From: Listeria immobilis | GTDB taxonomy: Bacteria > Bacillota > Bacilli > Lactobacillales > Listeriaceae | Direction: 5' to 3' | Assembly: GCF_014322765.1 (NCBI RefSeq) | Contig: NZ_JAASTZ010000004.1 | Coordinates: 124,001-188,000 of the forward strand | DNA length: 64,000 nucleotides | Shown: piece by piece, positions 19,540 to 30,235 of the stretch | Position numbering within the stretch: position 1 is the first letter of the stretch | Layout of the letters: every line of letters begins with the position of its first letter | Translations under genes and position numbers: made by a program | The notes under the pieces: generated by a model | Databases searched by the model: none | What the model saw: the letters and a program-made list of their open reading frames with translations, nothing else | Told to the model about the DNA's origin: nothing

Positions 19540-19795
19540 AAAAAAGGATCTCTCTCCAAGCCTAGCAAAAATACTAGACAAGGACGAGAGACCCGTGGTA
19601 CCACCTTGATTAACTGCAAAAACAGTTCACTTAATCCATCCAAATTTCGAATGGTTGCCTTGTGTAACGATAAGGCCTAATCGCTGCAACCTACTAAGGA
19701 AAACCCATTCGGCCGAGAGCTCAGAAGTCCATTCACATCATGTCCGCTACTGACTCACACCAACCGCCAGCTCTCTAAAAGCATTCATCATGTTA
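19540..19795 (-). ncRNA. Tryptophan T-box leader, distal copy
   Basis: Minus strand: AGAGAG / GCGGTTGGTG stem I elements, specifier UGG (19729-19731, context GAAUGGAC), T-box core AAGGTGGTACCACG (19594-19607) and its own terminator (19546-19593) ending in TTTTTTATTTATTTT. With the proximal copy it makes two successive tRNA-Trp checkpoints. Confidence 0.88.
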
Positions 19796-19834
19796 CTTAC
19801 TCTTCATCATAGCTATCACTTTTTACTTGTATTC

Positions 19835-19863
19835 ATCTTACATAAGAAAAATCTGAAAGTCAA
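19835..19863 (-). promoter_or_regulatory. Promoter of the trp operon
   Basis: Minus strand: -35 TTGACT (19858-19863), 17-bp spacer, -10 TAAGAT (19835-19840), placed about 40 bp upstream of the distal T-box. Confidence 0.65.
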
Positions 19864-20137
19864 GAAAATAAAATTGTTTTTTATAAAAAATATGTAAATT
19901 GTTATAAATAAACAAATAAGCAAAAAGAACTATTAGGTGTTCCCTATAACCCACATTGCAAAACCATGACAATGTTTCTATTAAATCAAATCTTCGTTAT
20001 GATAATAACCATTGCATTACCAATTAGTTAAAGATGTTATTTCTCTAAAAAAAGCATGATAAAAATTCTCATTCTACCTATATCTAAATAACTAAAACAG
20101 CCATTTCCAAAAGGACTATTCACTCATTTTAATCAAT

Positions 20138-20155
20138 TTGTGAATATTTTCACGT
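20138..20155. promoter_or_regulatory. Rex-type operator upstream of adhE
   Basis: TTGTGAA-TATT-TTCACGT agrees with the Rex consensus TTGTGAA-N4-TTCACAA at 16 of 18 positions. It ends 7 bp before the -35 box of adhE. Rex senses NADH/NAD+ and represses fermentation genes; site use here is inferred. Confidence 0.65.
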
Positions 20156-20162
20156 GAAATAC

Positions 20163-20191
20163 TGGACAAACTTTTTCTGATGGCTTATACT
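20163..20191 (+). promoter_or_regulatory. Promoter of adhE
   Basis: -35 TGGACA (20163-20168), 17-bp spacer, -10 TATACT (20186-20191). The leader before the ATG is about 125 bases. The stretch 19864-20137 between the trp and adhE promoters is AT-rich and shows no other feature to me. Confidence 0.6.
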
Positions 20192-20320
20192 AACGGTGTA
20201 ATCAAATAAAACAAAAGAACATAGCACAGCAACAAGCTAAATTTTTTTGGATTATCAGGGACAGAAAAAGTCTGCTATGGACGTTTTAAGTCCCGAACAA
20301 ATATTAGGAGGTTCTGGAAA

Positions 20321-22921
20321 ATGGCAATTAAAGAAAATGCGGCCCAAGAAGTATTAGAAGTTCAAAAAGTGATTGACAAACTAGCAGACAATGGACAAAA
20401 AGCATTGAAGGCATTTGAAAATTACAACCAAGAACAAGTAGACAATATCGTACATGCAATGGCGCTTGCCGGACTTGACCAACATATGCCCCTTGCAAAA
20501 TTAGCAGTAGAAGAAACTGGACGTGGATTATACGAAGATAAATGTATTAAAAATATCTTCGCAACAGAATATATTTGGAATAGCATCAAAAACAATAAAA
20601 CAGTAGGTATCATTAATGAGGATGAACAAACTGGTGTGATTGAAATTGCTGAACCAGTTGGTGTGGTTGCCGGCGTTACACCTGTAACAAACCCTACTTC
20701 CACTACTCTTTTCAAAGCAATTATCGCTATTAAAACACGTAACCCAATCATTTTCGCCTTCCATCCAAGCGCTCAAGGTTGTTCATCTGCCGCTGCAAAA
20801 GTTGTCTATGATGCAGCAATCGCAGCTGGAGCACCTGAACATTGTATCCAATGGGTAGAAAAACCTTCATTAGAAGCAACGAAACAATTAATGAATCATG
20901 ATAAAGTTGCACTTGTACTTGCAACTGGTGGTGCTGGAATGGTTAAATCAGCATACTCAACTGGTAAACCTGCACTAGGCGTTGGACCAGGTAACGTGCC
21001 AGCTTATATTGACAAAACAGCTAAAATCAAACGTTCTGTTAATGATATTATTCTTTCTAAATCTTTTGACCAAGGTATGATTTGTGCTTCTGAACAAGCA
21101 GTCATCGTAGACAAAGAAGTAGCCAAAGAAGTAAAAGCTGAAATGGAAGCTAATAAATGCTATTTCGTTAAAGGCGCTGAATTCAAAAAATTAGAAAGCT
21201 ATGTCATCAATCCTGAAAAAGGAACACTTAATCCAGATGTAGTTGGTAAATCCCCTGCATGGATTGCAAATCAAGCTGGTTTTAAAGTTCCAGAAGACAC
21301 AAAAATTCTTGTTGCTGAAATTAAAGGTGTGGGCGACAAATACCCACTATCTCATGAAAAACTTAGTCCAGTTCTTGCATTTATCGAAGCAGCTAACCAA
21401 GCAGAAGCATTTGACCGTTGTGAAGAAATGTTAGTATACGGAGGACTTGGACATTCTGCAGTTATTCATTCTACAGATAAAGAAGTTCAAAAAGCCTTTG
21501 GTATCCGTATGAAAGCTTGTCGTATCATCGTTAACGCACCAAGCGCTCAAGGTGGTATTGGTGACATTTATAACGGCTTCATCCCTTCCCTAACACTTGG
21601 TTGTGGATCTTATGGTAAAAACTCTGTATCACAAAATGTAAGTGCGACTAACTTGCTGAACGTTAAACGTATCGCGGATCGGAGAAATAATATGCAATGG
21701 TTTAAACTTCCACCAAAAATCTTCTTTGAAAAATATTCCACTCAATACCTTCAAAAAATGGAAGGCGTTGAACGTGTATTTATCGTAACTGACCCAGGTA
21801 TGGTGCAATTCAAATACGTTGATGTAGTCATTGAACATCTGAAAAAACGTGGCAACGATGTAGCTTATCAAGTTTTTGCTGATGTTGAACCAGATCCATC
21901 TGATGTAACAGTTTACAAAGGTGCAGAATTAATGAAAGACTTCAAACCAGATACTATTATCGCTCTTGGTGGTGGTTCTGCAATGGATGCTGCCAAAGGT
22001 ATGTGGTTATTCTATGAACATCCAGAAGCTTCATTCTTCGGCTTAAAACAAAAATTCATTGATATTCGCAAACGTACTTTCAAATATCCTAAACTAGGTG
22101 GAAAAGCAAAATTTGTTGCGATTCCAACAACAAGTGGTACAGGATCTGAAGTGACACCATTTGCCGTTATTACTGATAAAGAAAACAACATTAAATACCC
22201 TCTTGCTGACTATGAACTAACACCAGATGTTGCAATTGTCGATGCACAATATGTAACAACTGTTCCAGCACATATTACTGCTGACACTGGTATGGACGTT
22301 CTAACTCACGCAATTGAATCTTATGTATCTGTTATGGCAAGTGATTATACACGTGGTCTATCCATCCGTGCAATCGAACTTGTTTTTGAAAACTTACGTG
22401 AATCCGTTCTTACTGGAGACCCTGATGCTCGTGAAAAAATGCATAATGCTTCTGCCTTAGCTGGTATGGCGTTTGCTAATGCTTTCCTAGGAATTAACCA
22501 TAGTTTGGCACACAAAATCGGCCCTGAATTCCATATTCCTCATGGTCGTGCAAATGCTATCCTTATGCCACATGTTATTCGTTATAACGCACTTAAACCT
22601 AAAAAACACGCGTTATTCCCAAGATATGAAAGCTTCCGTGCAGATGAAGATTATGCTCGTATCTCTCGTATTATCGGCTTCCCTGCTGCAACTACAGAAG
22701 AAGGCGTTAAATCACTAGTAGATGCAATTATTAAACTTGGTAAAGATGTTGGTATCGACATGAGTCTGAAAGGACAAAATGTTGCTAAAAAAGACTTGGA
22801 TGCGGTAGTTGATACACTTGCAGATCGCGCATTCATGGACCAATGTACTACTGCCAACCCTAAACAACCTTTAGTAAGCGAATTAAAAGAAATCTATCTA
22901 GAAGCTTACAAAGGTGTCTAA
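20321..22921 (+). CDS. adhE: Bifunctional acetaldehyde-CoA/alcohol dehydrogenase AdhE (Listeria adhesion protein Lap)
   Basis: The 866-residue fusion reduces acetyl-CoA to acetaldehyde (N-terminal aldehyde dehydrogenase half, catalytic cysteine in [11 protein letters not shown] near residue 250) and then to ethanol (C-terminal iron-dependent alcohol dehydrogenase half, [12 protein letters not shown] and iron ligands in [20 protein letters not shown]). It regenerates NAD+ in fermentation. In L. monocytogenes the same protein is known as Lap, an adhesin also found at the cell surface. TAGGAGG precedes the ATG. A Rex-like site and promoter lie upstream and a terminator follows. Confidence 0.96.
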   Translation: MAIKENAAQEVLEVQKVIDKLADNGQKALKAFENYNQEQVDNIVHAMALAGLDQHMPLAKLAVEETGRGLYEDKCIKNIFATEYIWNSIKNNKTVGIINEDEQTGVIEIAEPVGVVAGVTPVTNPTSTTLFKAIIAIKTRNPIIFAFHPSAQGCSSAAAKVVYDAAIAAGAPEHCIQWVEKPSLEATKQLMNHDKVALVLATGGAGMVKSAYSTGKPALGVGPGNVPAYIDKTAKIKRSVNDIILSKSFDQGMICASEQAVIVDKEVAKEVKAEMEANKCYFVKGAEFKKLESYVINPEKGTLNPDVVGKSPAWIANQAGFKVPEDTKILVAEIKGVGDKYPLSHEKLSPVLAFIEAANQAEAFDRCEEMLVYGGLGHSAVIHSTDKEVQKAFGIRMKACRIIVNAPSAQGGIGDIYNGFIPSLTLGCGSYGKNSVSQNVSATNLLNVKRIADRRNNMQWFKLPPKIFFEKYSTQYLQKMEGVERVFIVTDPGMVQFKYVDVVIEHLKKRGNDVAYQVFADVEPDPSDVTVYKGAELMKDFKPDTIIALGGGSAMDAAKGMWLFYEHPEASFFGLKQKFIDIRKRTFKYPKLGGKAKFVAIPTTSGTGSEVTPFAVITDKENNIKYPLADYELTPDVAIVDAQYVTTVPAHITADTGMDVLTHAIESYVSVMASDYTRGLSIRAIELVFENLRESVLTGDPDAREKMHNASALAGMAFANAFLGINHSLAHKIGPEFHIPHGRANAILMPHVIRYNALKPKKHALFPRYESFRADEDYARISRIIGFPAATTEEGVKSLVDAIIKLGKDVGIDMSLKGQNVAKKDLDAVVDTLADRAFMDQCTTANPKQPLVSELKEIYLEAYKGV

Positions 22922-22962
22922 AACTAGCTAACTTGTCCACTATTAATATAAAAAAGTTAGAA

Positions 22963-23000
22963 GAAAGCGCAAGTCCATCCCAGGGCTTGCGCTTTCGCTT
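22963..23000 (+). terminator. Terminator of adhE
   Basis: GAAAGCGCAAG/CTTGCGCTTTC, an 11-bp perfect stem with an 11-base loop, followed by a modest T-rich tail, 40 bp after the adhE stop. Confidence 0.7.
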
Positions 23001-23045
23001 TAATATAGAAATGAGTATAATAGTTTTTGAATGGAGTTGATAACA

Positions 23046-23474
23046 ATGACACAAACAGTCATCCCCTACCTTACTTTTAATGGAGAAGCGGGTGTTGCCC
23101 TTGAATTTTATAAAAAAGTTTTCCAAGCTGAAATTACCAATACACGTTATTTTCATGAAATGGAAGGATTTTCTGGTGACAAATTTTTAGGAGAGCGAAT
23201 TCTTCATGCAAGACTAACCAAAGATACAAACGATTTATTCTATTTTTCCGACACATTAGATGATGAAACAGATGCAGGTAACCGGCTTTCTGTTGCAGTA
23301 ATTTTTGACACAGAGGAAAGTTTTGTCCATGCTTTTGCGCTACTATCAAAAACTGGTACAATCGAAATCCCCATCCAAGAAATCTATGGGGGTAGTAAAT
23401 ATTGCCAACTAATTGATCATTATAGCATCCATTGGCATCTTAGCTTCGAAAAGCAGACTACAACTAAAGTCTGA
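23046..23474 (+). CDS. VOC-superfamily PhnB-like protein
   Basis: A 142-residue protein of the glyoxalase/VOC superfamily, PhnB type: N-terminal IPYLTFNGEAGVALEFYKKVF, GERILHARL in the middle and a C-terminal YGGSKYCQLIDHYSIHWHL that resembles the family's D-x-x-G-x-x-W ending. Function unknown. I chose ATG at 23046 because GGAG lies 9 bases upstream; the ATG at 23031 has no ribosome site. It stands alone between adhE and an ABC transporter. Confidence 0.75.
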   Translation: MTQTVIPYLTFNGEAGVALEFYKKVFQAEITNTRYFHEMEGFSGDKFLGERILHARLTKDTNDLFYFSDTLDDETDAGNRLSVAVIFDTEESFVHAFALLSKTGTIEIPIQEIYGGSKYCQLIDHYSIHWHLSFEKQTTTKV

Positions 23475-23506
23475 TACTTTTCCGTCCTTGAGTCGAATGT
23501 AATTAG

Positions 23507-23533
23507 TACTATAAATAAGTATACTTTATAGTA
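23507..23533. promoter_or_regulatory. Interrupted palindrome before the ABC transporter operon
   Basis: TACTATAAA-N9-TTTATAGTA, perfect 9-bp arms, ending 23 bp before the start codon of the ATPase gene. Probably an operator or overlapping promoter; the regulator is not encoded nearby. Confidence 0.45.
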
Positions 23534-23555
23534 GATAAATTAAAGGAGTGAGTTC

Positions 23556-24476
23556 ATGAGTGAAACTGTTTTACAATTAGAACATGTCACAAAGAAAGTT
23601 GGACAAAAAGCCCTTGTTAAAGATATCAGCTTTGATATTCAAAAGGGTGAAGTATTTGGTTTGTTAGGCCCTAATGGCGCTGGAAAAACCACTATTATTC
23701 GTTCGATTGTTGGTCTAATTCGTCGTACGGAAGGAACTGTTTTTATTAATGGAAAAAATGTTGATACCGATTTTAAAGCAGCAATTTCAGAAGTTGGTTC
23801 CATTATTGAAAACCCAGAGTTCTATATGTATATGTCTGGATGGAACAATTTAAAACAATTTGCACGGATGAGTCAAAAAACAATTACAGATGAGCATATT
23901 CGAGAAATCGTTGAACTTGTCAAATTAACTGGTGCAATTGATCAGAAAGTTAAAACCTATTCTCTTGGTATGCGTCAACGTTTAGGTGTTGCTCAAGCGC
24001 TTATTCATAGTCCTGCCCTACTTATCTTAGACGAACCTACCAATGGACTTGACCCTCAAGGAATGGCAGAATTTAGAAATTTAATTCGTGATTTAGCAAC
24101 AAACGGAACAGCTGTTTTAATCTCTAGTCATCTACTTAGCGAAATTCAGCAGATTACAGATCGATTCGCAATCATCAATAAAGGCGTGCTAACTCACACA
24201 GAAAAAATGAGTGACTTACTAGAAAATAATATCGCTGTTTATAAACTTAAAGTCACCAATCCAGTAGCAGCAAAAGCAGTACTACATAATTTACCAGTCA
24301 AAATAATCGCCGAAAAAGATAATTTATTTAAAATTGAAGTCAAACAAGAAGATACTTATTTAATTGCTCGTGCTTTAATTCAAGCAGATATCGATTTATT
24401 AGAAATGATTCCAATGCAAGCCTCCCTTGAAGATCGATTCCTAGAGTTAACAAAAAACGGAGGTGAAAATGCATGA
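23556..24476 (+). CDS. ABC transporter ATP-binding protein
   Basis: A 306-residue ATPase with Walker A GPNGAGKTT (near residue 40), signature YSLGMRQRLG, Walker B LLILDEPTNGLD and H-loop SSHLL. The C-terminal extension of about 80 residues is typical of ATPases paired with ABC-2 type permeases (BcrA-like). It overlaps the following permease gene by 4 bp. AAAGGAG ribosome site. Exported substrate unknown. Confidence 0.9.
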   Translation: MSETVLQLEHVTKKVGQKALVKDISFDIQKGEVFGLLGPNGAGKTTIIRSIVGLIRRTEGTVFINGKNVDTDFKAAISEVGSIIENPEFYMYMSGWNNLKQFARMSQKTITDEHIREIVELVKLTGAIDQKVKTYSLGMRQRLGVAQALIHSPALLILDEPTNGLDPQGMAEFRNLIRDLATNGTAVLISSHLLSEIQQITDRFAIINKGVLTHTEKMSDLLENNIAVYKLKVTNPVAAKAVLHNLPVKIIAEKDNLFKIEVKQEDTYLIARALIQADIDLLEMIPMQASLEDRFLELTKNGGENA

Positions 24477-25534
24477 TTGCTTTAGTGAAAAATGAATTTT
24501 ATAAATTATTCTTACGTAAATCAAGTTGGATTATGCAAATTGTCTTATTTCTTATTGTACTAATGTTGGCTGTCCTAATGCTTTTCGTTAGCCGTATTGA
24601 CAGCGAGAGCACTGAACCAAGTGGTGGCGCTGGCATTAATGTTTATTACGATACGAGTGGAGCCCCTGTTAGTGAAGATGATTACTGGAACTCTGCTGAT
24701 AAAGATGGAAACCCCACCTATAAAACAGAAACCCTTTCTCTAACAGATTCCTTAGCCTACTTAAAACAGCAAGAAAAAGCGGCTAGTTCTAAAGCAGAAA
24801 AAGAAGCATTACAACAACAAATAGATTTTTATCAACCTTATGTAGATGCAGGTGAAAAACCAGTAAATAACCCCACTGGTATATCAAGCGCTAACTTCTT
24901 CGCTACTCTTGGAAATTCTGCTGCTGTAGCAACGATGCTTGTTGTTATTGTTGCAAGTATGATTGTAGCTACAGAATTTTCAGCTGGTACCATAAAATTA
25001 TTACTGACTCGTCCATATTCAAGAAGTCAGATTTTATTTTCAAAATATCTAGTTTGTATTTTATATAGTATCATTAGTTCAATCACCTTATTTTTATCAG
25101 GCTTTATCTTCTCCTTCATTTTACCATCGCAATCTATTTTTATGCCACTTGCTCCTGAAACAGGTGCAATGACGGCTTGGACTTTTGCTTGGACAATGCT
25201 TGGAACAAACTTTTTATTAATGATAGTATATGCAACAATCGCCTTCTTCTTCTCCTCGGTGGTTCGCTCACAAGCGCTTGCTGTCGGTGTTGGTGTTGGA
25301 ATATTATTCTCTGGTGGTATTATCCGCCAACTACTTCCGATTGCCATTGAGAAATACGAATGGATGAAATGGATTCTCTTCAACTTACTTAGTCTGAATG
25401 ACACAGTTGGTGGTACAGAGATCGCTGGTAATTTGGCAGACTGGCAAGTTATCGCAGGACTCGGTGTTTATACTGCGATTATCCTATTCTTCACATTCTT
25501 CATCTTTAAAAAACGTGATGTAGCATTAAGTTAA
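24473..25534 (+). CDS. ABC-2 type permease
   Basis: A 353-residue membrane protein: one N-terminal membrane helix (residues about 17-40), a large extracytoplasmic region of about 110 residues, then five more helices. This layout is that of ABC-2 permeases of the bacitracin/antimicrobial-peptide export type. GTIKLLLTRPYSRSQIL after the second helix is the usual coupling segment. Coupled by ATGA to the ATPase. Substrate unknown. Confidence 0.85.
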   Translation: MIALVKNEFYKLFLRKSSWIMQIVLFLIVLMLAVLMLFVSRIDSESTEPSGGAGINVYYDTSGAPVSEDDYWNSADKDGNPTYKTETLSLTDSLAYLKQQEKAASSKAEKEALQQQIDFYQPYVDAGEKPVNNPTGISSANFFATLGNSAAVATMLVVIVASMIVATEFSAGTIKLLLTRPYSRSQILFSKYLVCILYSIISSITLFLSGFIFSFILPSQSIFMPLAPETGAMTAWTFAWTMLGTNFLLMIVYATIAFFFSSVVRSQALAVGVGVGILFSGGIIRQLLPIAIEKYEWMKWILFNLLSLNDTVGGTEIAGNLADWQVIAGLGVYTAIILFFTFFIFKKRDVALS

Positions 25535-25575
25535 AAAAATGGACCACCTAATGTATAGATAGGTGGTCCATTTTT
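25533..25575 (+). terminator. Terminator of the ABC operon
   Basis: AAAAATGGACCACCTA/TAGGTGGTCCATTTTT, long perfect stem right after the permease stop codon. Confidence 0.9.
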
Positions 25576-25637
25576 GTTGATATTTTTAGTATCTAAAGGT
25601 GCTCATTAAAGCTTATATGTTACTTCCATCGTTCATT

Positions 25638-26612
25638 TTAATGTTTTACGATATAAATTTTATCTGCTTGATTGGTAGCTATTTTGACTGTTCCACCAAT
25701 TGGAAAAGTAGCATTTGGTTGGGTGTGTCCAAAATCCGCCCCCGTGATAACCGGAATATTATGCAGTGCCGTTTTTGTCTGGATGATATAACTTAGTTGT
25801 TCTTCCGTGACAGCAGAGTTATTTTGGAAACGTCCAATGACTAAACCTTTTATTTCGTCTGCACCTGGCTGACTAAGAAGCGATTCTAAGTTGCGATCAA
25901 AAAGTTCCGGAGTTGTTTGTTCATCGTCTTCTAAAAATAAAATCGTATCTTTTAGATTAGGCATAAATTCGGTTCCCTGCAATAAATTAAGCGTGCATAA
26001 ATTACCACCAAGCAGCGTGCCCTCAGCCTCACCGTGATGTACGACGGATAAGCCAGTATTTGGAATAAAATTTCTATTTTGTTGATCAAGATACCACAAA
26101 TCATCACTCCAAAAATCACTTTCCTTAAAAAGATAGGCTTCTGTTTGTGTTAGGCATGCTTGAAATGATTCTATCGTATAGTCAAGTCCCCGCTCCATCG
26201 AAAAAGTAGAGAAATGAGCGCCAGAATAAGTAACTAGTTCTGTTTGCGTATAAATGGCTGTTGCCAGTGCGGTAATGTCCGAAAAACCACAAAGAATTTT
26301 TGGATTCTCGGATATTAATTCATAATCTAGATATGGCAATAATTGATTACTATTAAATCCACCAATCACAGTCAAAATCGCCTTTACATTGGTATCATTA
26401 AATGCTTCATGTATATCTGATACACGAGAATGAATACTAGAACTCATCATGCAGTCTGTTTCTAATACATGTTCCCCAAAACTCACTACGAAACCTAATT
26501 CATTTAACCTTTTCTCTGCTAATTTTATTTGATTATCCACTATAATACTCATCGAACGGCTTGGTGCAATAATACGAATTTCATCCCCTTGTTTTAATTT
26601 AGCTGGAATCAT
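25638..26612 (-). CDS. LD-carboxypeptidase (peptidase S66, MccF-like)
   Basis: A 324-residue serine peptidase of family S66. N-terminal LKQGDEIRIIAPSRS, the nucleophile region CGFSDITALA (serine in GFSD) and the C-terminal histidine in TGADFGHTQPNATFPIG fit the Ser-Glu-His arrangement. Members cut the L,D bond of muropeptides or inactivate microcin C. It overlaps tag by 4 bp, so both are made from one transcript. Wall-recycling versus self-protection cannot be told apart from sequence. Confidence 0.85.
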   Translation of the reverse strand: MIPAKLKQGDEIRIIAPSRSMSIIVDNQIKLAEKRLNELGFVVSFGEHVLETDCMMSSSIHSRVSDIHEAFNDTNVKAILTVIGGFNSNQLLPYLDYELISENPKILCGFSDITALATAIYTQTELVTYSGAHFSTFSMERGLDYTIESFQACLTQTEAYLFKESDFWSDDLWYLDQQNRNFIPNTGLSVVHHGEAEGTLLGGNLCTLNLLQGTEFMPNLKDTILFLEDDEQTTPELFDRNLESLLSQPGADEIKGLVIGRFQNNSAVTEEQLSYIIQTKTALHNIPVITGADFGHTQPNATFPIGGTVKIATNQADKIYIVKH

Positions 26613-27190
26613 CGTCTCTCCTCCCGATGAAGCGTATGGAATGGACAGGTAATTAAATGATCATCTACCATACCAATCGCCTGAAGATAAGAATAAATAA
26701 TAACAGGACCAACAAATTTAAAGCCGCGTTTTTTTAAATCTTTACTAATTTTTTCGGATAATTCATTACTAGCTGGTACAGAATTTACGCTGTCCCATTT
26801 ATTGATGATTCGCTTGTTATTTGTAAAGCTCCAAATATAATCTGCAAATGTGCCAAATTCTGCTTGAACCTTTTGGGTAGCTATTGCATTTGTTCGAACA
26901 GCCTTGACTTTTAGCCGGTTTTTAACGATTGCAGCTTTTGCAATAATTTCTGCTAATTGTTCATCAGTTAAATTTGCACATTTAGCAATATCAAAACCAA
27001 AAAAAGCTTCTTGATAGGCTTTTCTTTTATGTAAAATTAATTTCCAAGAAAGACCAGCTTGTGCTCCTTCTAAATTGAGCATTTCAAATAAATAAGTGTC
27101 GTCTTTACTTGGGACACACCATTCTTTATCATGGTATTCTAGTTCATATGGGTCATTAATGGACCATGGACAACGCAGTTCCTCTGACAA
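26609..27190 (-). CDS. tag: DNA-3-methyladenine glycosylase I
   Basis: The 193-residue repair enzyme removes 3-methyladenine from alkylated DNA. Typical segments: RCPWSINDPYELEYHDKEWC (N-terminal zinc cysteine), FEMLNLEGAQAGLSWKLILHKR and the C-terminal zinc ligands in HLITCPFH. Length is normal. It lies upstream of and coupled to the S66 peptidase gene. Confidence 0.93.
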   Translation of the reverse strand: MSEELRCPWSINDPYELEYHDKEWCVPSKDDTYLFEMLNLEGAQAGLSWKLILHKRKAYQEAFFGFDIAKCANLTDEQLAEIIAKAAIVKNRLKVKAVRTNAIATQKVQAEFGTFADYIWSFTNNKRIINKWDSVNSVPASNELSEKISKDLKKRGFKFVGPVIIYSYLQAIGMVDDHLITCPFHTLHREERR

Positions 27191-27202
27191 ATTGACTACC
27201 TC

Positions 27203-27436
27203 CTATATCGATAAAATGTAAAAAACACTAATTGAAACAGCTATAAATAGACCAATACAACTCCATATTAATCGTCTCTCTTTCCACTGACTAACTGCAA
27301 CAGCTATGCTTAATGCTAAAAATAGAAAAAGTAACCAGTTAGGTACATCTGGCTTATAGTTGCTAGCAAAAATAAGATACCCGACAACTGCTGCAATAAC
27401 TCCTGTACTTATAAAAATGATTTTCTGATACCTCAA
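27203..27436 (-). CDS. Small membrane protein, unknown function
   Basis: About 77 residues with three hydrophobic segments (IIFISTGVIAAVVGYLIF, WLLFLFLALSIAVAV and a C-terminal one). I prefer the TTG start at 27436 because AGGGAG lies 9 bases upstream; a frame from 27460 also opens with TTG but has no ribosome site. It is 12 bp upstream of tag and probably in the same operon. Confidence 0.6.
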   Translation of the reverse strand: MRYQKIIFISTGVIAAVVGYLIFASNYKPDVPNWLLFLFLALSIAVAVSQWKERRLIWSCIGLFIAVSISVFYILSI

Positions 27437-27493
27437 ATTCACACACTCCCTATTTACCAATCATAAAACATACGTTCTATTAATGCAAGTGTA

Positions 27494-27528
27494 ATAAAAA
27501 AAGAGGCGAGTTACTTTTCGCCTCTTTA
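27494..27528 (-). terminator. Terminator of aconitase gene
   Basis: Minus strand AAAGAGGCGA/TCGCCTCTTT followed by TTTTTT, five bases after the stop codon. Confidence 0.88.
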
Positions 27529-27532
27529 GCAA

Positions 27533-30235
27533 TTATTCTAGTTTGCCACGTAAAACCATTGGTAAAATTCCACCATGGCGATAATAATCAATTTCTACCT
27601 CTGAATCAAATCTTGCTAGTGCGTTGAAAATTATTTCACTACCATCTTCACGAACAGCTGTTACTTGGATAATATCTCTTGGGGATACGTTTTCTGATAT
27701 ATCTACTGAAAGGCTTTCAGAACCAGTTAATCCAAGTGTTTCTGCATCATCACCTGGTTGGAATTGAAGTGGTAAAACACCCATCATCACTAGATTTGAA
27801 CGATGAATTCGCTCATAACTTTTTGCGATAACCGTTTTTATTCCAAGTAAATTAGTTCCTTTGGCTGCCCAGTCACGAGAAGATCCCATTCCATAATCAT
27901 CACCAGCAAGCACCACTAAACCAGTGTTATTTTCAATATACTTACGAGATGCATCATAAATTGACATCACTTCACCAGTTGGCCAGTAAGTTGTATAACC
28001 GCCTTCTGTTCCAGGAGCGATTTGATTTTTAATACGAATATTTGCGAAAGTTCCGCGCATCATTACATCATGATGTCCACGACGAGAGCCATAAGAGTTA
28101 AAGTCACGAATAGCAACACCTTGATCTTGAAGGAATTTTCCAGCTGGTGTATCTTTTCCGATTGCTCCGGCTGGTGAAATATGATCGGTTGTAACAGAAT
28201 CCCCAAATTTGCCGATAATCCGAAGACCCGATAAAGCTTCTACTTCTCCTGCTTCTTTTGCTAAATTATCAAAGAAAGGCGGATTGGCGATATAGGTGGA
28301 ATCCTCATCCCATTTGTAAAGTGCATCTTCTGTTGTTTCGATAGCATTCCAAGCTGCATTTTCATCAAACACATGGGCATATTGCTCACGGAAAAGTTCT
28401 GGAGTTACTGTTTCCTGAACAAGTGCTTTTACTTCCTCTGAACTTGGCCAAATATCATCCAAAAAGATATCTTCTCCATTATTTCCACGTCCGATTGGTT
28501 CTGTTAACATATCTACATTTGTTGTCCCAGCAAGCGCATAAGCAACAACAAGTGGTGGTGATGCTAAGAAGTTTGCTTTTACAAGCGCGTGAATTCTACC
28601 TTCAAAATTACGATTTCCACTTAATACAGCAGATACAAGCAGATCATTATCTTGAATAGCTTCTTCTATTTCATCTTTTAATGGGCCTGAGTTACCAATA
28701 CAAGTTGTACAACCATAACCAACTAAATCAAAGCCAAGTTTTTCAAGATAAGGTAGTAATCCTGCTTTTTCTAGATAACCAGTGACAACTTTAGAACCCG
28801 GAGCTAAAGAAGTTTTCACAAATTTGGGTACTTCTAACCCTTTTTCAACAGCTTTTTTAGCAACTAAACCAGCGCTTAACATAACATACGGATTGGAAGT
28901 ATTGGTGCAACTTGTAATCGCAGCTATAGCGACAGAACCAGTTTTCATAGTTGATTGATCGCCATTTCCAAAAGTAACTGTCACTTCTTTATCTAAATTT
29001 GATTTATCTAATCCGAAACCTTGGTTGCCTGCTTTAGCAGTAAGCGATTTTCGGAAAGTATCTTTCATTTTTGAAAGTGGAATCAAGTCTTGCGGGCGTT
29101 TTGGACCTGCTAAATTTGGTTCGATAGTTGATAAATCTATTTCTACTGTTTGCGTATAATTCGGTTCGACTTTTTCAGGGGTGAAGAATAAATCATTCGC
29201 TTCTAAATAAGCTTCCACTAACTCGATTTGTTCGACATCACGACCAGTTAATTTTAAATAATTTAAGGCTTCTTTATCCACTGGGAAAAAGCCACATGTT
29301 GCACCATATTCTGGCGCCATGTTCGCTACAGTAGCCCTATCAGCAAGCGGCAATGTTGCAACGCCTGGACCATAGAATTCTACAAACTTACCAACTACTT
29401 TTTGTTCCCGTAATACTTGTGTTACTTTTAAGGCAAAATCTGTTGCAGTTGCTCCATGTGGCAGTGCACCAATTAATTTGACACCAATAACTTCAGGCAC
29501 TGGGAAATAAGAGGGTTGTCCGAGCATTCCTGCTTCAGCTTCGATACCACCGACACCCCAGCCTAGAACGCCGATACCATTTATCATTGTAGTGTGACTG
29601 TCTGTACCAACAAGAGAATCAGGGAAGGCTACAAATTCACCCTCTGCTACTTCATTGGCAATTACGACATTGGCTAAATATTCTAAGTTTACTTGATGAA
29701 CAATACCAGTTGCTGGTGGCACTGCACGATAGTTATCAAACGCTTTTTGTGCCCAGTTTAAGAACTGATAGCGTTCCATGTTACGTTTGAACTCAAGATC
29801 CATATTGATTTTCAAAGCTTCTGGATTGGCATAACTATCCACTTGTACCGAGTGATCAACTACTAAATCAACTGGAATTTCTGGATTGATTTTTTCAGGA
29901 TCGCCGCCTAGATCTGCCATTGCTTTTCGTAATGAGGCTAAATCAACAACTGCTGGTACTCCTGTAAAATCTTGCAAAATAACACGCGCGGGTTTAAATG
30001 GGACTTCCCCACTATTTCCATCATTAGACCAATGTGCTAAATCTTCAATGTGAGAATCTTTAATGACTCTTCCATCCGCTTGTCGCAATACTGATTCTAA
30101 CAAAACACGAATCGAGTAAGGTAATTTTTCGATTTTTGTAATATTGTCCTCTTCTAAGGTTTTAAGTTTGTAATAATGATACGTTTTGTTATTTAACTTG
30201 AATGATGCTTTTGCTTTATTTTTCCAATTGGTCAT
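27533..30235 (-). CDS. citB: Aconitate hydratase
   Basis: A 900-residue iron-sulphur enzyme that isomerises citrate to isocitrate; in Listeria the citric acid cycle is incomplete, so this serves the oxidative branch to 2-oxoglutarate and glutamate. Cluster cysteines lie in [11 protein letters not shown] (near residue 440) and [13 protein letters not shown]-terminal swivel domain with [16 protein letters not shown] and the catalytic region [21 protein letters not shown] at 30235 with AAGGAGG. Iron-responsive RNA binding, known for Bacillus aconitase, is possible. Confidence 0.96.
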   Translation of the reverse strand: MTNWKNKAKASFKLNNKTYHYYKLKTLEEDNITKIEKLPYSIRVLLESVLRQADGRVIKDSHIEDLAHWSNDGNSGEVPFKPARVILQDFTGVPAVVDLASLRKAMADLGGDPEKINPEIPVDLVVDHSVQVDSYANPEALKINMDLEFKRNMERYQFLNWAQKAFDNYRAVPPATGIVHQVNLEYLANVVIANEVAEGEFVAFPDSLVGTDSHTTMINGIGVLGWGVGGIEAEAGMLGQPSYFPVPEVIGVKLIGALPHGATATDFALKVTQVLREQKVVGKFVEFYGPGVATLPLADRATVANMAPEYGATCGFFPVDKEALNYLKLTGRDVEQIELVEAYLEANDLFFTPEKVEPNYTQTVEIDLSTIEPNLAGPKRPQDLIPLSKMKDTFRKSLTAKAGNQGFGLDKSNLDKEVTVTFGNGDQSTMKTGSVAIAAITSCTNTSNPYVMLSAGLVAKKAVEKGLEVPKFVKTSLAPGSKVVTGYLEKAGLLPYLEKLGFDLVGYGCTTCIGNSGPLKDEIEEAIQDNDLLVSAVLSGNRNFEGRIHALVKANFLASPPLVVAYALAGTTNVDMLTEPIGRGNNGEDIFLDDIWPSSEEVKALVQETVTPELFREQYAHVFDENAAWNAIETTEDALYKWDEDSTYIANPPFFDNLAKEAGEVEALSGLRIIGKFGDSVTTDHISPAGAIGKDTPAGKFLQDQGVAIRDFNSYGSRRGHHDVMMRGTFANIRIKNQIAPGTEGGYTTYWPTGEVMSIYDASRKYIENNTGLVVLAGDDYGMGSSRDWAAKGTNLLGIKTVIAKSYERIHRSNLVMMGVLPLQFQPGDDAETLGLTGSESLSVDISENVSPRDIIQVTAVREDGSEIIFNALARFDSEVEIDYYRHGGILPMVLRGKLE

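Noticed and set aside
19366-19680. Open frames across the trp leader (both strands)
   Set aside because: They cover the two T-boxes and their terminators; no ribosome sites, composition dictated by RNA structure.
20422-20776. Minus-strand frames opposite adhE
   Set aside because: Shadow frames of a well-conserved gene with no start signals.
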